The notes under the pieces were generated by a model, which saw nothing but the letters and a program-made list of their open reading frames with translations, had not been told where the DNA came from and did not search any database. 64,000 nt of DNA from Orychophragmus violaceus (taxonomy: Eukaryota > Streptophyta > Magnoliopsida > Brassicales > Brassicaceae): positions 64,685,419 to 64,749,418 of the forward strand of contig CM058230.1 in NCBI GenBank assembly GCA_030180135.1, given 5' to 3'. Position 1 is the stretch's first letter; each line of letters starts with the position of its first letter. Shown here piece after piece: positions 1 through 10,384 of this stretch. The position numbers and the translations under genes were made by a program.

Positions 1-6
1 AATGAT

Positions 7-792
7 GTGTTGCTTACTCAGATCCCCAAGAAGCTACCTGATCTTGGTATATTTGTGTTGAGTTGTTCCATCTTTGAGGATAGCTTCAGGCTTTCCTTGT
101 GTGATTTAGGAGCTGCTGGAAATCTCATGCCATACTCTGTGGCAGAGAAGCTGGGAATGACAGATTTTTCACCCACTAGGACTTCTCTTGTCCTAGCTGA
201 TCAGTCAAGAAGGATTCCAGAAGGAGTTCTTGAGGACGCCCCAGGCAGAGTTGGAAACTACCTTGTCCAGACAGATTTTGTGGTGCTTAAGTACGATAGT
301 GAGCCGGATGATGCTCTAATACTGGGATGACCTTTCTTAGCCACAGCTGGTGCGAAGATTGATGTGAGGCGTGGTCTGATTGATCTCCATCTGGGAGATG
401 AGCCTCTACACTTTGAGATGGATATGCTGCGCAGGCCAAAGATTGATGGTCAAACCTTTAGCATTGAGGATGAACAGGTTGCGCAGAAGAGTGAGACTTT
501 AGTTTCTGATCCTGGAGAGGAGAAGATGGTGGTTTCTGCAGATTCCACTCTAACATCTTCAGAGCTTGCAACTGCTTGTAAGCAGAAAGCTCCTGACATC
601 AGAACCTTACCAAAGCAAAGGTACGCGTCTTCCAAGCTCAGTTCTACTAACTTTACTGCTGTGAATGGAGGAGAACGCCACATCCCTTCGTTCCTTGGAC
701 GAGCTCACACTGACAGTGCTTACTCTCCACCTTGGATGAGGAGACTTTCGCAGAGGCACTCACAGTCTCTGTCGAAACCTCCAAGAGCCTGA
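7..792 (+). pseudogene. Athila-like gag-pol fragment: retroviral-type aspartic protease
   Basis: This is the C-terminal end of a gag-protease polyprotein, an enzyme that would cleave the element's own polyprotein inside virus-like particles. The pattern CDLGAAGNLMPYSVAEKLG near residues 32-50 corresponds to the protease active-site region of this lineage; the usual Asp-Ser/Thr-Gly reads as DLG here. The conserved second strand LILG-PFLA is broken by TGA at 328-330, exactly where LGRP is expected (CGA to TGA, a C-to-T change at a CpG). The frame then stays open to 792, where a Ser/Pro-rich tail ends. The start of the gene lies upstream of the window. The same domain without this stop is present at 9273-10348. 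Confidence 0.75.
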
Positions 793-2115
793 TCTAGTTC
801 GTCCGGTCAAGCTAATGACCTTAAACTAGCGCTGAGTGGGAGGCAACCCACTGTTAGGTTTGTTTTTGTTTTCATTTTTTGTTTTGATTTGGTGTTTTTG
901 ATTTTCTATTTTTGTGTGTTCAATGGCGTGAGAAACATGCAGAATCGCACTGCATCGATCGACACACATAGTGCATCGGTCGACACAGTTTCGATTTACG
1001 GTTTGCCGATTCAATTGCGGTTCAGACACCGGTTATCTACTTAACCGTAGGCATAATCGCCTTGCATCGATCAATACCCTAGTGGCATCGATCGACACAG
1101 GCCGACGATAGGTAAGTGTTCTGACCATTTTTCGGTTTGTTTTCATTCCAATTTCTTTTCTCACCGACCCTAAGCTTGACACTACTGGGGACAGTGTGTT
1201 TCAAGTGTGGGGGAGGTAGCTACTGACGCACGCTTTCTGTTTTCTTAAGAGTCAGTCAAAAATTTATTTTATCGAGTCAAAACAGTTTAGGTAAGGAAGA
1301 ATGAATTTTTGAGAAGTTAACAACACATGCAGGAACTTAAATAACCATTGGGATGAGAGCAGGATCAATCTATGACTATTAGAAAACCCAATGCAGATCA
1401 ACCTACTGAGGACACCCATATCAATTCAGGTATTCAGAGAATCCTTTACTGACTTCACCCCTAATTTTGACTTAATTTTCTCACCTAAGGGCTTGGTATA
1501 CCTTGAGTCGGATTCCTCTGTTAGTTCTGACACAGCTTATAAACCTGTACAAGTAAGGTTCCCTTCTCCCCTTCCTTAAAAGTAAAAAAAAAAGAGAATA
1601 ATAAACTGAGGATGAGCTAGTAGCTCCGAAGTGGTCGCGGGAGTGGTAGAGACCCCTATAACCTCTTGTGCATCCATGGAATGTGTCCAAAGTACACCCC
1701 ATAACGGGAAGAGCACTGATAAAAAAAAATGATACCCAATGGGAAAAATCAGTTGCTAAGGAAGGGAAAAGAGAAGAAAAGAACCAGAAAAAGATAGTAT
1801 GGTGGTCTAGAGCTAACATAGTAAGAATCCATGTGCCCTTTGATCGATAATCCTTAGGTGAGACCGCACTTAATAGCTTATAAAAGTCAGTAGGGTGAAT
1901 TTGAATGCTTTGGATTGATTGTGCAGTTTACTCAGGACAGTTGCTAAGTGTGGGGGAAGTATATGTTGGTCTTGATGTTTTGCAGGTAAATCTTTTAGTG
2001 GCTTACTAAGGGGAATCTGAGTGTTGTGCTTCTAAGATGAAAAGAAATTCTGAAAGTTTTCAAACCTCTTCACCACATTCTAGTTCTATGTTTTGCTTGA
2101 GGGCAAGCAAAGGTT
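793..2115 (+). other. Athila-like element 1, noncoding 3' region
   Basis: There is no credible gene here. The stretch holds two 21-bp-spaced doublets of the TGCATCGATCGACAC family (951/972 and 1063/1084). It also has two polypurine-like tracts, AAGTGTGGGGGAGG near 1204 and AAGTGTGGGGGAAG near 1948, resembling the true tract beside the LTR at 2116-2129. It corresponds to the long region between pol and the 3' LTR in Athila-type elements, where some members carry an env-like frame. I see no such frame here. Confidence 0.6.
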
Positions 2116-2129
2116 AAGTGTGGGGGAGT
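2116..2129 (+). promoter_or_regulatory. Polypurine tract of Athila-like element 1
   Basis: AAGTGTGGGGGAGT lies directly against the first base of the LTR (TGATATATCA at 2130). In LTR retrotransposons this tract primes plus-strand DNA synthesis. The position against the LTR start is the main evidence. Confidence 0.75.
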
Positions 2130-3311
2130 TGATATATCATGGTTTTTACCTGTTTTAGGCCATGATATAAGTATGTTTTAGAGTCTTTTGTCGTGTCTTT
2201 AGAGTCATTACATGTGTTTATTAGGTACATGCACGTTTGGAGGATTATTGGAGATAATGGAGCATCTTGGGCATTATTTGGAGCTTAAGCCGAGAGATCT
2301 GATTTCACCAAGTCTGGACGACCCATGCATCGATCGATGCATCATTGGCATCGATCGACACACCTCTGCGCCAACTCATTAATGAAGATTTTGGAGATTT
2401 GCAGTTTTGCCCCAAGAAGTTCCAGTATTTGTAAAAAGACCCCAAGCGTGATTAGGCCTTTATAATTAGGTTTTTGGTGTTTTGTTTTAGATACGCTTTC
2501 ATAGTATTAGGTTTTTAGAGAGAGAGACCGAGAGGCTGATCGTTCTTGTACTCCAGAGAGAAGATTTCGAACCTCTTTTACTCTTACTCTTTGATTTTAT
2601 GATATCTATTTATTCATTGATTTGTGTTTCAGTGATCATGTCTGAGTAGATTCATTGTTAGGTTTAGGGATTCTCGTTAGGGTTTTCATGACTTGTTAGA
2701 TTAATTTATCAGTTAATGAATTCATATCTTATTTGTTCTTCAACCTGAATTATGCTTAATACTAGTTTCTAACCTGATCACTTAGAATCTAGACTTTAGG
2801 TTATTAAATTGACACAAAAGTGTGATTTAGAATCTGAACTATTTAGGTTGAGCAATTTAATTATCCGCAAAGAAATTTGGTTTAATTGAATTGTGAACAA
2901 ATCAAACTTGCACTTAAGGCTAGTTTAATCTTATAGGAATTTCAAAGAAATTTGGGTTTCTGCTAATTAGACTTAGAGAATTCTCGCAACGAAAGTTGGT
3001 TAGTTCTATATCTATGTTTGAGTTCTAGAACTGAACTTAATTTGATCCTGACTGATAGTTAATCTGCTTGTCTGATTTCCTGAGAACTCCCTAGACTTGA
3101 CGCTTTTAGTACCTGCTTACAAACCACTCTTGCTACTGATTTACTTTCTGCTTTGTTATTTATTTTCTGATTAGTCTCACCTACCTTAACTTGACATTCT
3201 ACAATCTATCGCAAGATCTAGAGTCTCTGTGGATTCGATAACCTATATACTATTGGTTCACGTCTGTGGACTTGCAGTGTAGATCGAGGGATTAAAACTC
3301 TGATCGTATCA
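2130..3311 (+). repeat. 3' LTR of Athila-like element 1
   Basis: The LTR is about 1,182 bp. It begins TGATATATCA and ends TGATCGTATCA, giving the short inverted ends TGATA/TATCA. The start abuts a polypurine tract. The last 110 bases closely match the LTR remnant at 7096-7196, and a reverse-strand solo copy lies at 16051-16774. A 21-bp-spaced TGCATCGATCGATGC doublet sits at 2326/2347. The partner 5' LTR is outside the window. Confidence 0.8.
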
Positions 3312-3328
3312 AGTTCTCTGATCGTATC
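3298..3328. repeat. 13-bp direct repeat at an LTR/host junction
   Basis: CTCTGATCGTATC occurs at 3298-3310, the very end of the Athila LTR, and again at 3316-3328 inside the adjoining gypsy pol sequence, with AAGTT between. The second copy shifts the G1 pol frame by one base relative to the expected Gly-Tyr-Ile-Arg-Glu reading. Confidence 0.7.
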
Positions 3329-4487
3329 CCTTTGACATGAGCTCTTGAACTTGTTTCTCTAGCTCCTTAGCTTCTTCAGGATTGACTCTATAGGCTGATC
3401 TATTAGGTAGAGGTGCTCCTGGTACCAAATCAATCTGATGCTCTATGCCTCTTAGAGGTGGAAGGCCTGAAGGGATGTCTTCTGGAAAAACATCCTTGTA
3501 TTGATCCAAGAGCGTTTGTACTTCCTTTGGTAGCTCCTGATCTTCATTTCCTAAAAACAAACTTTCTCTAAAGATCATGAGTAGCACCTGCTCTTTATTA
3601 TCCAAAGACTTCAGAATACTCATTGGAGAAATATACAAGTTTGTCTTACTTGCCTTAGCTCCTTTGTCCATAGCTAGTTGCATGGTGTGAACTTTCTGTG
3701 GTGTAAGAGGAGCAAGGTTGTGCTTCTTGTTCTTATGAGTGAAGCTGTAGATGTTGGTACGCACATTGTGTATGGTCTCCTTATCAAACTGCCATGGTTT
3801 TCCTAAGAGGATATGGCCTGCTTGCATTGGCACAACATCACACTTAACCTCATCCGTGTATTTGCCTATGCTGAATGGCACCAAGACCTGCTCATTGATC
3901 TTCAGCTCAGTCTCATCATTCAGCTATTTGAGTCGGTATGGCCTTGGATGCTTGGGCTTCTTGAAAACTAGCTTATCAACAAGATACTTGCTAGCCACAT
4001 TAGTACAAGAACCACCATCAATTATCAATCTACATACCTTTGAGTCAATGCTACATCTTGTATGAAAGATATTTTCCCTTTGAATTGTCTCTGGTTCAAA
4101 CATAACACTAAGTGATCTCCTGGTCACTAAGATCTCTCCAGTCTCTGGATAATTAGTGACTTCTTCTTCAGATTCAGTATGACCTTCCTCTTCCTCATCT
4201 TGTGACTCATACTCCCCATTGTCTCTTATAACCATTACCCTCTGGTTTGGACACTCTCTTGCATAGTGTCCCTTGCCTTGACATTTGAAACAGGTTATGT
4301 CACGGCTCCTTTGGGTCTTATTGTGTTCTGTTTGAGGTGTCTTGGATGAGCTTGGAGTAGTCTTATTGAACCGGTTGTCTACTTCTACAGACTTGCCTTT
4401 GTCAACACCCTTTGATGGCTGAGGATTCCAACCAGACTTGCTTCTGTTAGTGGCAGTAGTCTTCTTCTTGATATGTTGCTCTCCTCA
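3312..4487 (-). pseudogene. G1 gag C-terminus, protease and start of RT
   Basis: A CCHC knuckle of the form CFKCQGKGHYAREC lies around 4291-4250. It is followed by an acidic linker and a protease core, LIIDGGSCTNVAS (about 4028-3990), then the pre-RT linker with GLPPLRGIEHQIDLVPGAPL and NPEEAKELEKQVQEL. The frame is broken by TAG at about 3924-3922, where Trp (TGG) is expected before LNDE; this is a single G-to-A change. It is shifted again next to the Athila junction at 3312-3328. The catalytic RT motifs are absent from the window. The protein would have served reverse transcription in cytoplasmic particles. It is not functional as it stands. Confidence 0.75.
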
Positions 4488-5299
4488 TGATGCAACAATT
4501 CTTCCAAGTTCTCATAATTCTGCCTCTCTACTTTCCTTGCAATCCTATCTTGCAAACCATCTAGGAACTGAGCCATAAGTGTTTCCTCGGAGTCCTGGAC
4601 CTCCAAACAGTTCTTGAGTGTTTCAAACTCTTCAAAATACTCTTCTACAGACTTGTTTCCTTGTGAGAGCTTCCTGAAATGTTTTTTCAAGTATTTGTAG
4701 TAATAAGCTGGTACATATCTCTTCTTGAGATGGAACTTCATGTCATCCCAATCATTGATCATCCCACGCCTAAGCCATCTTCTTTCAGACACTTCTCTGT
4801 CCCACCAAGCAAGTGCATTATCTGTTAATTGAGCAGCAGCTACAGTCACCTTCCTTGCTTCTGAATGTTGGTAGTAATCAAAGATGTAGTCCATCCTTCT
4901 TTCCCAATCAAGGTAAGATTCTAGATTGACCTTTCCAGCAAAGGTAGGAGGCTTAAGCTTAAGATCCTTGCCCCAAATCCTATCCTCTTCTTGGTCTCTA
5001 TATCTGCTCCTGTTCCTGACATGGCCTATGTTCTGCTCCATGTCCCTGCCTCTTTGATGTTGTCTCCTAGGCTGAGGGTCTGGTTCTGGATGTAAATCAT
5101 CCTCTTGGTCAGGCATGTCCTCATCAGTCTCCTCTTCTACTTGCTGCCTTTGTTCTCTTTGGATGTTCCTGATTGGATCTCTACGTGGTCTAGGAGGTAT
5201 GCCTCTTTGCTCCAGACTTGTCATGCGTTCACTGATACTCCTCATAGCATCCAACAACTGGTTCATGGTGGTCTGTCCTTGGTTAGCTTCTTCTCCCAT
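4480..5299 (-). pseudogene. G1 gag (retrotransposon capsid protein)
   Basis: The likely start is the ATG at 5299-5297 (MGEEANQGQTTMNQLL), although the frame is open slightly further upstream. The N-terminus is followed by an Arg/Gln/Glu-rich charged segment. The retrotransposon gag domain then follows, with the signature ALAWWDREVSERR, MKFHLKKRYVP, and SVEEYFEEFETLKNCLEV. Near 4480-4490 a small deletion and frameshift separates this domain from the zinc knuckle and protease frame. Gag would form the particle shell and bind the element RNA. Family assignment is secure; the start codon is less so. Confidence 0.75.
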
Positions 5300-6193
5300 G
5301 ATTATGTACCTGAAAGTTAAAGCAACAATCCAAGGTATCAATAGGTCCCAAGCTTCTGTTTTGAGAGTTAAAACAATGTTACACACGTTTTTAAGTCTCT
5401 AGACAAAGCAAATATGAATCGAAACTGGTTTGAAAAGGGTTTAGGAAGTTTTGAAATCAATTTAGGAAGAATAGGAAAGTTTTTAAGAAAACCGGTTTTT
5501 ATATCTTTCAAAAACAAAAGGATTTTGATTTTTAAAAGTGGACCACGGTTTTGTATAAAGAACTAAACTCTTTCTTTGGTTTAAATCAACTTGAAAACGG
5601 TTTGGGAAAGCTATCAAATCGATTTAGGGCTATGGGATTTTCGAAAAAGTTTTGGGCGGCTGAAAAATCTTTTTGAAATGTATACTTTCCTTTTCTGCTT
5701 GGGTCACACGTTTTTGGCTTCAAAAATATGGAAAACAAGCTTGAAAATATGGTAACAACTTCTTTTGGGTTTTTGGTTTAAGAAAAATCAGATCAAAGCA
5801 ATAAAACTTCTTCTTTTTGTTTTGGATATATTGGAAAACCAGAATAAGAACAAGCACACAAACTATAAAGAACTTGAAAACTAAATGATTTCTTTTGGGT
5901 TTTGGGGTTTAGGAAAGCAAAAACAATGATTTTCGTTTTGGTTTTTGATGAAAGACTTGAAAACAGAAATATCTAAATGCAATAGAATGAATGAGTGCAA
6001 GGCAAACACAATTTTTATGGGTTTTTCTTTAAGGATGAAAACAAATCAGAGACTATAGCTAAGCAGGAATGATAGAAAAAAACAATTTTTATAGTTTTTG
6101 ATTTAAGATGCAATGAAGAACAGAAACTATAAATCTAGATGCAATGGAAACCGAAAGGAAAAGGAGTAGATACACCTGATCTAAGAACCTTTC
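5300..6193 (-). other. G1 5' leader
   Basis: This is an AT-rich noncoding leader between the primer binding site and gag on the minus strand. It is dominated by degenerate runs of the type AAAACGGTTTGG and TTTTGGGTTTT on the plus strand. No frame in it looks coding. Confidence 0.5.
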
Positions 6194-6206
6194 GGCTCTG
6201 ATACCA
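6194..6206 (-). promoter_or_regulatory. G1 primer binding site (initiator Met tRNA type)
   Basis: On the minus strand this reads TGGTATCAGAGCC, the common plant retrotransposon primer site complementary to the 3' end of initiator methionine tRNA. It lies two or three bases inside the LTR end (TGCATCA on the minus strand) and primes minus-strand DNA synthesis. Confidence 0.8.
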
Positions 6207-6208
6207 GA

Positions 6209-6927
6209 TGATGCAGGCACAAATAGAGATGGATCCAAAGCTGCTGGTTGTGTAACACTCTCAGCCTTGAATTGAAGATAGATGCGAGATGGTTGATGAT
6301 GGAGATGAAGCAGCTGGTTGTGTAACACTCTCTGCTTGATCTAATGAATGAAATGGAAGTGCAAATAGATCGAAGCTCGCCACAAAGCTCTATGGACATG
6401 AACTTTGGTAAGATAAACAAGAGTTGCTTCTCACAATCTCTCAAGAACTCAGATTGGAATTCAAACAGGTTCAGAATGCTCTTTGGACAAAAGGTTGCGT
6501 TTATTTCATCTAGGGTAAAAAATACACGCCTGATTTTGGGACTTTATAAATAGTCCGAGCAGATTTGCCCTTCTAGGGGTCTTTGAAGCAAAATACAATG
6601 TAATTAAAACAAAATCGGGGACTCTAAGACAATTAAAAACGAAAACAGACTCTTATGGAAAGCTAGAACACTCACAAACAAAGAAAAGAACCGTTAGAGA
6701 CATAAGCAAAATGAATGTATTCAAAGACTTACCTTAGCTTGCTCTTTGGACGGTTTAATTGATGTTTTAGACCGTTGGGAGAATGGTAAACATGGTAAGC
6801 TCCTTTGCACTCTCTTTGTTTGTTGAATGGGCAGTGAGCATGCTTAGATTGATGCTTGGTCCATCTTGAATGTTGAATACCTTGCCCTTGTTGCAATCTG
6901 CTTGTTCTTGATCAGAAGCTTCTAACA
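6209..6927 (-). repeat. G1 5' LTR (outer boundary approximate)
   Basis: On the minus strand the LTR ends in TGCATCA beside the primer site. A promoter-like TATTTATAAAG (around 6540) and an ATGAAATAAACG poly(A)-type signal lie inside. The outer end is uncertain: I place it at TGTTAGAAGC (6927 on the minus strand), because this gives TG...CA ends and about 719 bp. No second LTR is available to confirm it. Confidence 0.5.
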
Positions 6928-7095
6928 TAGGCTGGTGCAAGTTAGAATGTTGAATATCATAGTAGATGTTCCACTGCCTTGTTGAACTCCTCTCTTTTCA
7001 CTCTTTTTCCTGATCTTGTCCTTGGTCCAGCCCTAACAAGTGGTACTTGTGGTTGTTCTTGTCCTATGACCTCATCAATTCTTGACCCTTTGTGG
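6928..7095. other. Unassigned junction between G1 and Athila-like element 2
   Basis: The stretch is short and pyrimidine-rich. It contains no gene, and I could not match it to either neighbour. It may be target DNA or an unrecognised part of the G1 LTR. Confidence 0.3.
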
Positions 7096-7196
7096 TCTAT
7101 CGTAAGATTCTTGAGTCTATGTGGTTCGACCCCTATATACTACATTTTCCTGTGCACTTGCAGTGTAACTTAGGGAATTAAACTCTGAGCATAACA
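7096..7196 (+). repeat. Truncated 5' LTR end of Athila-like element 2
   Basis: The block matches the last 110 bases of the LTR at 2130-3311 in order: TCTATCG, the ATATACTA phrase, CTTGCAGTGTA, and GAATTAAACTCTGA. It ends GCATAACA just before the primer site. The left edge near 7096 is where similarity stops, so most of the LTR has been deleted. Confidence 0.7.
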
Positions 7197-7202
7197 AGTT
7201 TT

Positions 7203-7221
7203 TGGCGCGGTTGCCGGGGAC
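7203..7221 (+). promoter_or_regulatory. Primer binding site, tRNA-Asp type (Athila hallmark)
   Basis: TGGCGCGGTTGCCGGGGAC follows the LTR end by six bases. It matches, with one mismatch by my reading, the sequence complementary to the 3' end of plant tRNA-Asp that Athila/Tat-type elements use. This is the main reason for naming the element Athila-like. Confidence 0.75.
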
Positions 7222-7442
7222 TCTTTTGAGTCTTCGATAGATTTGAGTTTAGACTAGGCTTTTCGTTTTTTGTTTTGGTTACTAATTTTTCTGTTTTCGT
7301 TCTGTCTTTGCGCGTTTCAAGTTTGCGAGAAGACGACGTGCATCGACATACACTCTAATGAATTGATCAACGCACCTACGAACTGAATCGATCGTTACGG
7401 ACATGTGCATCGATCGACGCTTGAGCCGTGAACAATTAGTGC

Positions 7443-9260
7443 ATGCCTAATCGTGCAACTAGAAGTAATCCGGACAAGGAACTCATGAATCTCATAATTG
7501 AGGAACTTGCAAGGTTAGAAAGAATGAACAAGAAATCTCAGTGGCCAGTCAAGATGATGAATCCAAATGTTGTGATTATGGTTTGAGATGCAGAAGGTGT
7601 TCTGAGGGATTTGCAGAACAATCCATACAAGGATCAGGGACAGAGAGTTGATGCTGATGGTAATGTTATTGTCATCTCTGTAGCTGAACAACGGATTGTT
7701 GATCCTGTTGCAGAAGCTCATGATGGAGGTATAGGTGGACAAGGAAATCCACGAGTTGAAGTGCCACCTCCACCACCCAATGATCCTAATCCGGCTAATC
7801 CGCCAGCTGGGAGGACTCTTGCTGATTACAACAGGCCTGATGAGTTATATGCTAACAGGTCTGCGATTGTACCTCCTCCCATTGCACGAAATGATTTTGA
7901 ACTGAAGACTTCTTACTATATGCTTGTGGGACAGCACCTCTTTCATGGACACCCACATAAGCACCCTATGGATCATATAGAGAACATTGAGTCTTTGGTT
8001 ACTGGAATGAAGCATAATAGAGTGAGCTTTGACTTCCTGCACTGTAAGCTTTTCTCGCACTCTCTTGGAGGAGAAGCTGCAAATTGGCTGAAGCAGATTC
8101 CACCTGGGACTCTGACTACTTGGGATGCAGTTAAGAGGAAGTTTCTTAGGCACTTTTATGATGATGCTATATCTGATCAGCTTAGAGAAAATCTTTTATA
8201 GTTCAAGCAGGGACCTACATAGCCTTTGAAAGCAACGTGGGTAAGGTTTAAGATCTACCAGAGAGATTGCCCTCATCATGGTTTCTCTGAAGTACAACTG
8301 CTGGGCATTTTCTTCAGAGAAGTTGATTTGTGGTATCAGGTGGCTTTGAATGCTGCAAGCAATGGGAACTTCAACACTAAATCTCCAGAGCAAGCTAATG
8401 AGCTTATTGAGAACTTAGGGTATAGCAACATCATTAAGAATGCTGATATGGAGAGGAAGAAATCTGGTGGAAAGCCTGATAGTTCGCAGATAGCAGAGAT
8501 GAAGAACAAGATTGATTCAGTTCATAGTCTTTTGCATGGGAAGAAGAATGTCCATTTTGCTCAGGATGTTGAGGTATTTGATGCTGGTGAAGGCTGCGAA
8601 GAAGAGGATGTGAATTATGTTGGTGGAACTGGTTTTCAGGGGAACATATTTGGGAATCAGCAAGGCAGAGGTAGCTACAATGAAATGGGTCAGAGAAGTA
8701 CCTTCACAGGTAATCAAAAATTCTCTGGTTTCACTCCTAAGCCTTAGTACCAGAAGCCTTATTAGAGTAACAACAGCCCTGCAAACAACACTAGTAGCTT
8801 CACCAGAAACTATGGATTTTCATCATATCAACCTGCTCCTCCTCAAAATGAGCACTCTGATAAGATGATGGGTTTATTGGAGCAGCTTCTGGAATGACAG
8901 CAGAAGAGTATAATGGATTTCAATGGAAAGATAGATGCTATGTATTTGGGTCTGAATGGAAATATTTATGCATTAAGCACTCATGTGAAGAAATTGGATG
9001 TTCAAGTTGCACAGATTGATGGGTCTGTAAAGAGGCGAGATGGATCTCTCTCTGGATGAACTGATGCTAATCCGAAGTACCAATGTAATGCAATTACTTT
9101 GAGAAGTGGTAAAGAGATCATTCCTGCACACAAAAAGGGTCTAAGTTTGGAAGAAATCGTTGAGATTTAGGAGATGGAATATGACATTCGCGACTTGCAG
9201 AGTGCGCCGACCGATGCACTTAAACAACGATCGACGCAGGACGTGCATTGAGAGTCTGAG
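7443..9260 (+). pseudogene. Athila-like gag
   Basis: The start chosen is the ATG at 7443 (MPNRATRSNPDKELMN). It lies in the same frame as the gag core and gives an N-terminus of the expected kind. The core includes FELKTSYYMLVGQH, HPMDHIENIESL, FSHSLGGEAANWLKQIPPGT, and WDAVKRKFLRHF (about 7900-8160), typical of Athila/Tat gag. It is interrupted in frame by stops at 7587, 8199, 8220 and 8745 and several more up to about 9250, but no frameshift is needed across this stretch. Cys/His knuckles are not obvious. The leader just upstream (7339-7420) carries CGATCGACGC-type doublets. Confidence 0.75.
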
Positions 9261-10377
9261 CTTAAGATCGACATGGAGGTCGTTTCACCTGAGACGAGCG
9301 ACAACCGAAGCACTCCTAGTGTCGATCGACGCACGAGCCCTGCACGAAAATCAGACGTAGAGAAGCTGAAGAAAGCTGACGAAAGGGTCTACAAGCCTAA
9401 GGTTCCCTTCCCTAAGAACCCATGGAAGTCTAAGTACGAGCTGCAGTTAGCTAAATGCAAGGATATAATGAATAAGGTGTTGATTAAAGTGCCTTTGATT
9501 GATGCTCTGAAGACTACTCTTGTGATGAAGAGATGTCTCAAGGACATGCTTGCTGGTAACATGACTAATGAGGAGAGTGTAATGATGAGCTCAGAGGTAT
9601 GTAGTGCTGTGATTCAAGGCAGGATTCCTGAGAAATTAAAAGATCCATGGAGCTTTGTGTTGGATTGTTCTATCTATAGGAATAGATTTGAGAGGTCATT
9701 GTGTGATCTTGGTTCAAGTGTGAACCTTATTCCTTTCTCTGTTGCTAAGAAGCTTGGGATGACAGATTCATGCCTACTAGAATCTCATTAGTTATAGCTG
9801 ACAGGATTGTCCGGATCCCTGAAGGAGTATTGAAGGATGTGCCAATTAGGATTGGTAACTGTGTGATTCCTCCAGACTTTGTGGTTCTGCAGTATGGAGA
9901 AGAACCAAAGGATCCACTTATCTTGGGTAGACCATTCGTAGCTACTGGTGCGACGATTGACTGCAAGAAGGGGACTATCATTCTGAATGTGGGTGATCTG
10001 AAGATGAGTTTTGATATGGATAAGCTTGTGAAGAGACCAACCATCGACAGACAGGCCTTTTATGTGGATACTCTCAGTGGTTTGGCAGAGGAATTCTTTC
10101 ATAGGACACATGCTGACGATCCGTTGGAAAGAGCTCTGCTAAGCTCAGTACTGGAATTGGAGTATCTGGTAGACGAGCCTGCTATCTGTTATGCTAGATT
10201 GATGGATTCAATAGAGCATGTCATGCAGTTGGAAGTGCAGAACGAGCCGCTGCATCGATCGACACTTCCATCCGAGCTAAGGTACACATTTCTTGGACCT
10301 AATTCGACATATCCAGTGATTATTAATGCTTCCTTGAACAACGCATAGACTTCCTTACTGCTGAGCAAGCTGTGCAA
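9261..10377 (+). pseudogene. Athila-like aspartic protease and pre-RT linker
   Basis: The frame continues from gag through KVPFPKNPWKSKYELQ and the protease core CDLGSSVNLIPFSVAKKLG (about 9700-9760). It then shifts between about 9765 and 9785, and continues as RISLVIADRIVRIPEGVL with DPLILGRPFVATGATIDC. This second part preserves the LGRP motif that is lost in the copy at 328-330. It runs to about 10377 (LTAEQAVQ-like), where the TRIM-like element interrupts the linker before RT. A TGCATCGATCGACAC motif lies in the coding frame at 10251. Confidence 0.75.
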
Positions 10378-10384
10378 GTATCGC

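Larger units (their letters stand above)
1..3311 (+). mobile_element. Athila-like Ty3/gypsy element 1, 3' portion
   Basis: Three parts are visible: an aspartic protease remnant (7-792), a roughly 1.3 kb noncoding 3' region, and a 3' LTR (2130-3311) preceded by a polypurine tract. The protease reads straight into a 3' region containing the phrase GGGAGGCAACCCACT (838-852), with no RT, RNase H or integrase between them. The element is therefore internally deleted or belongs to a non-autonomous form. Its 5' half lies outside the window. The LTR ends inside the reverse-strand gypsy element G1, so this copy probably inserted into G1's RT region. The Athila assignment rests on similarity of the protease and LTR end to the second element at 7096-14317, which carries the Athila-type primer site. 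Confidence 0.8.
3312..6927 (-). mobile_element. Ty3/gypsy element G1, 5' part (reverse strand)
   Basis: Reading leftwards on the minus strand, the element runs: 5' LTR (about 6927-6209), primer binding site (6206-6194), leader (6193-5300), gag (from 5299), CCHC zinc knuckle, protease, and the linker leading into RT. It stops at 3312, where Athila-like element 1 begins, so the rest of pol must lie beyond the left edge of the window or be lost. It is the same broad type as G2 at 17815-29626 but clearly a different element. Confidence 0.8.

Noticed and set aside
951..1100. Spaced short repeats that might suggest a CRISPR array
   Set aside because: The window is plant nuclear DNA. The repeats are doublets of a palindromic 15-mer without regular arrays, leader or cas genes.
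793..2115. Possible env-like gene in Athila element 1
   Set aside because: No long frame, signal peptide or membrane segment is visible in the region where an env-like frame would lie.
6194..6206. TGGTATCAGAGCC segments as possible tRNA gene ends
   Set aside because: Only the complement of the tRNA 3' end is present, always beside an LTR end. No cloverleaf can be drawn.
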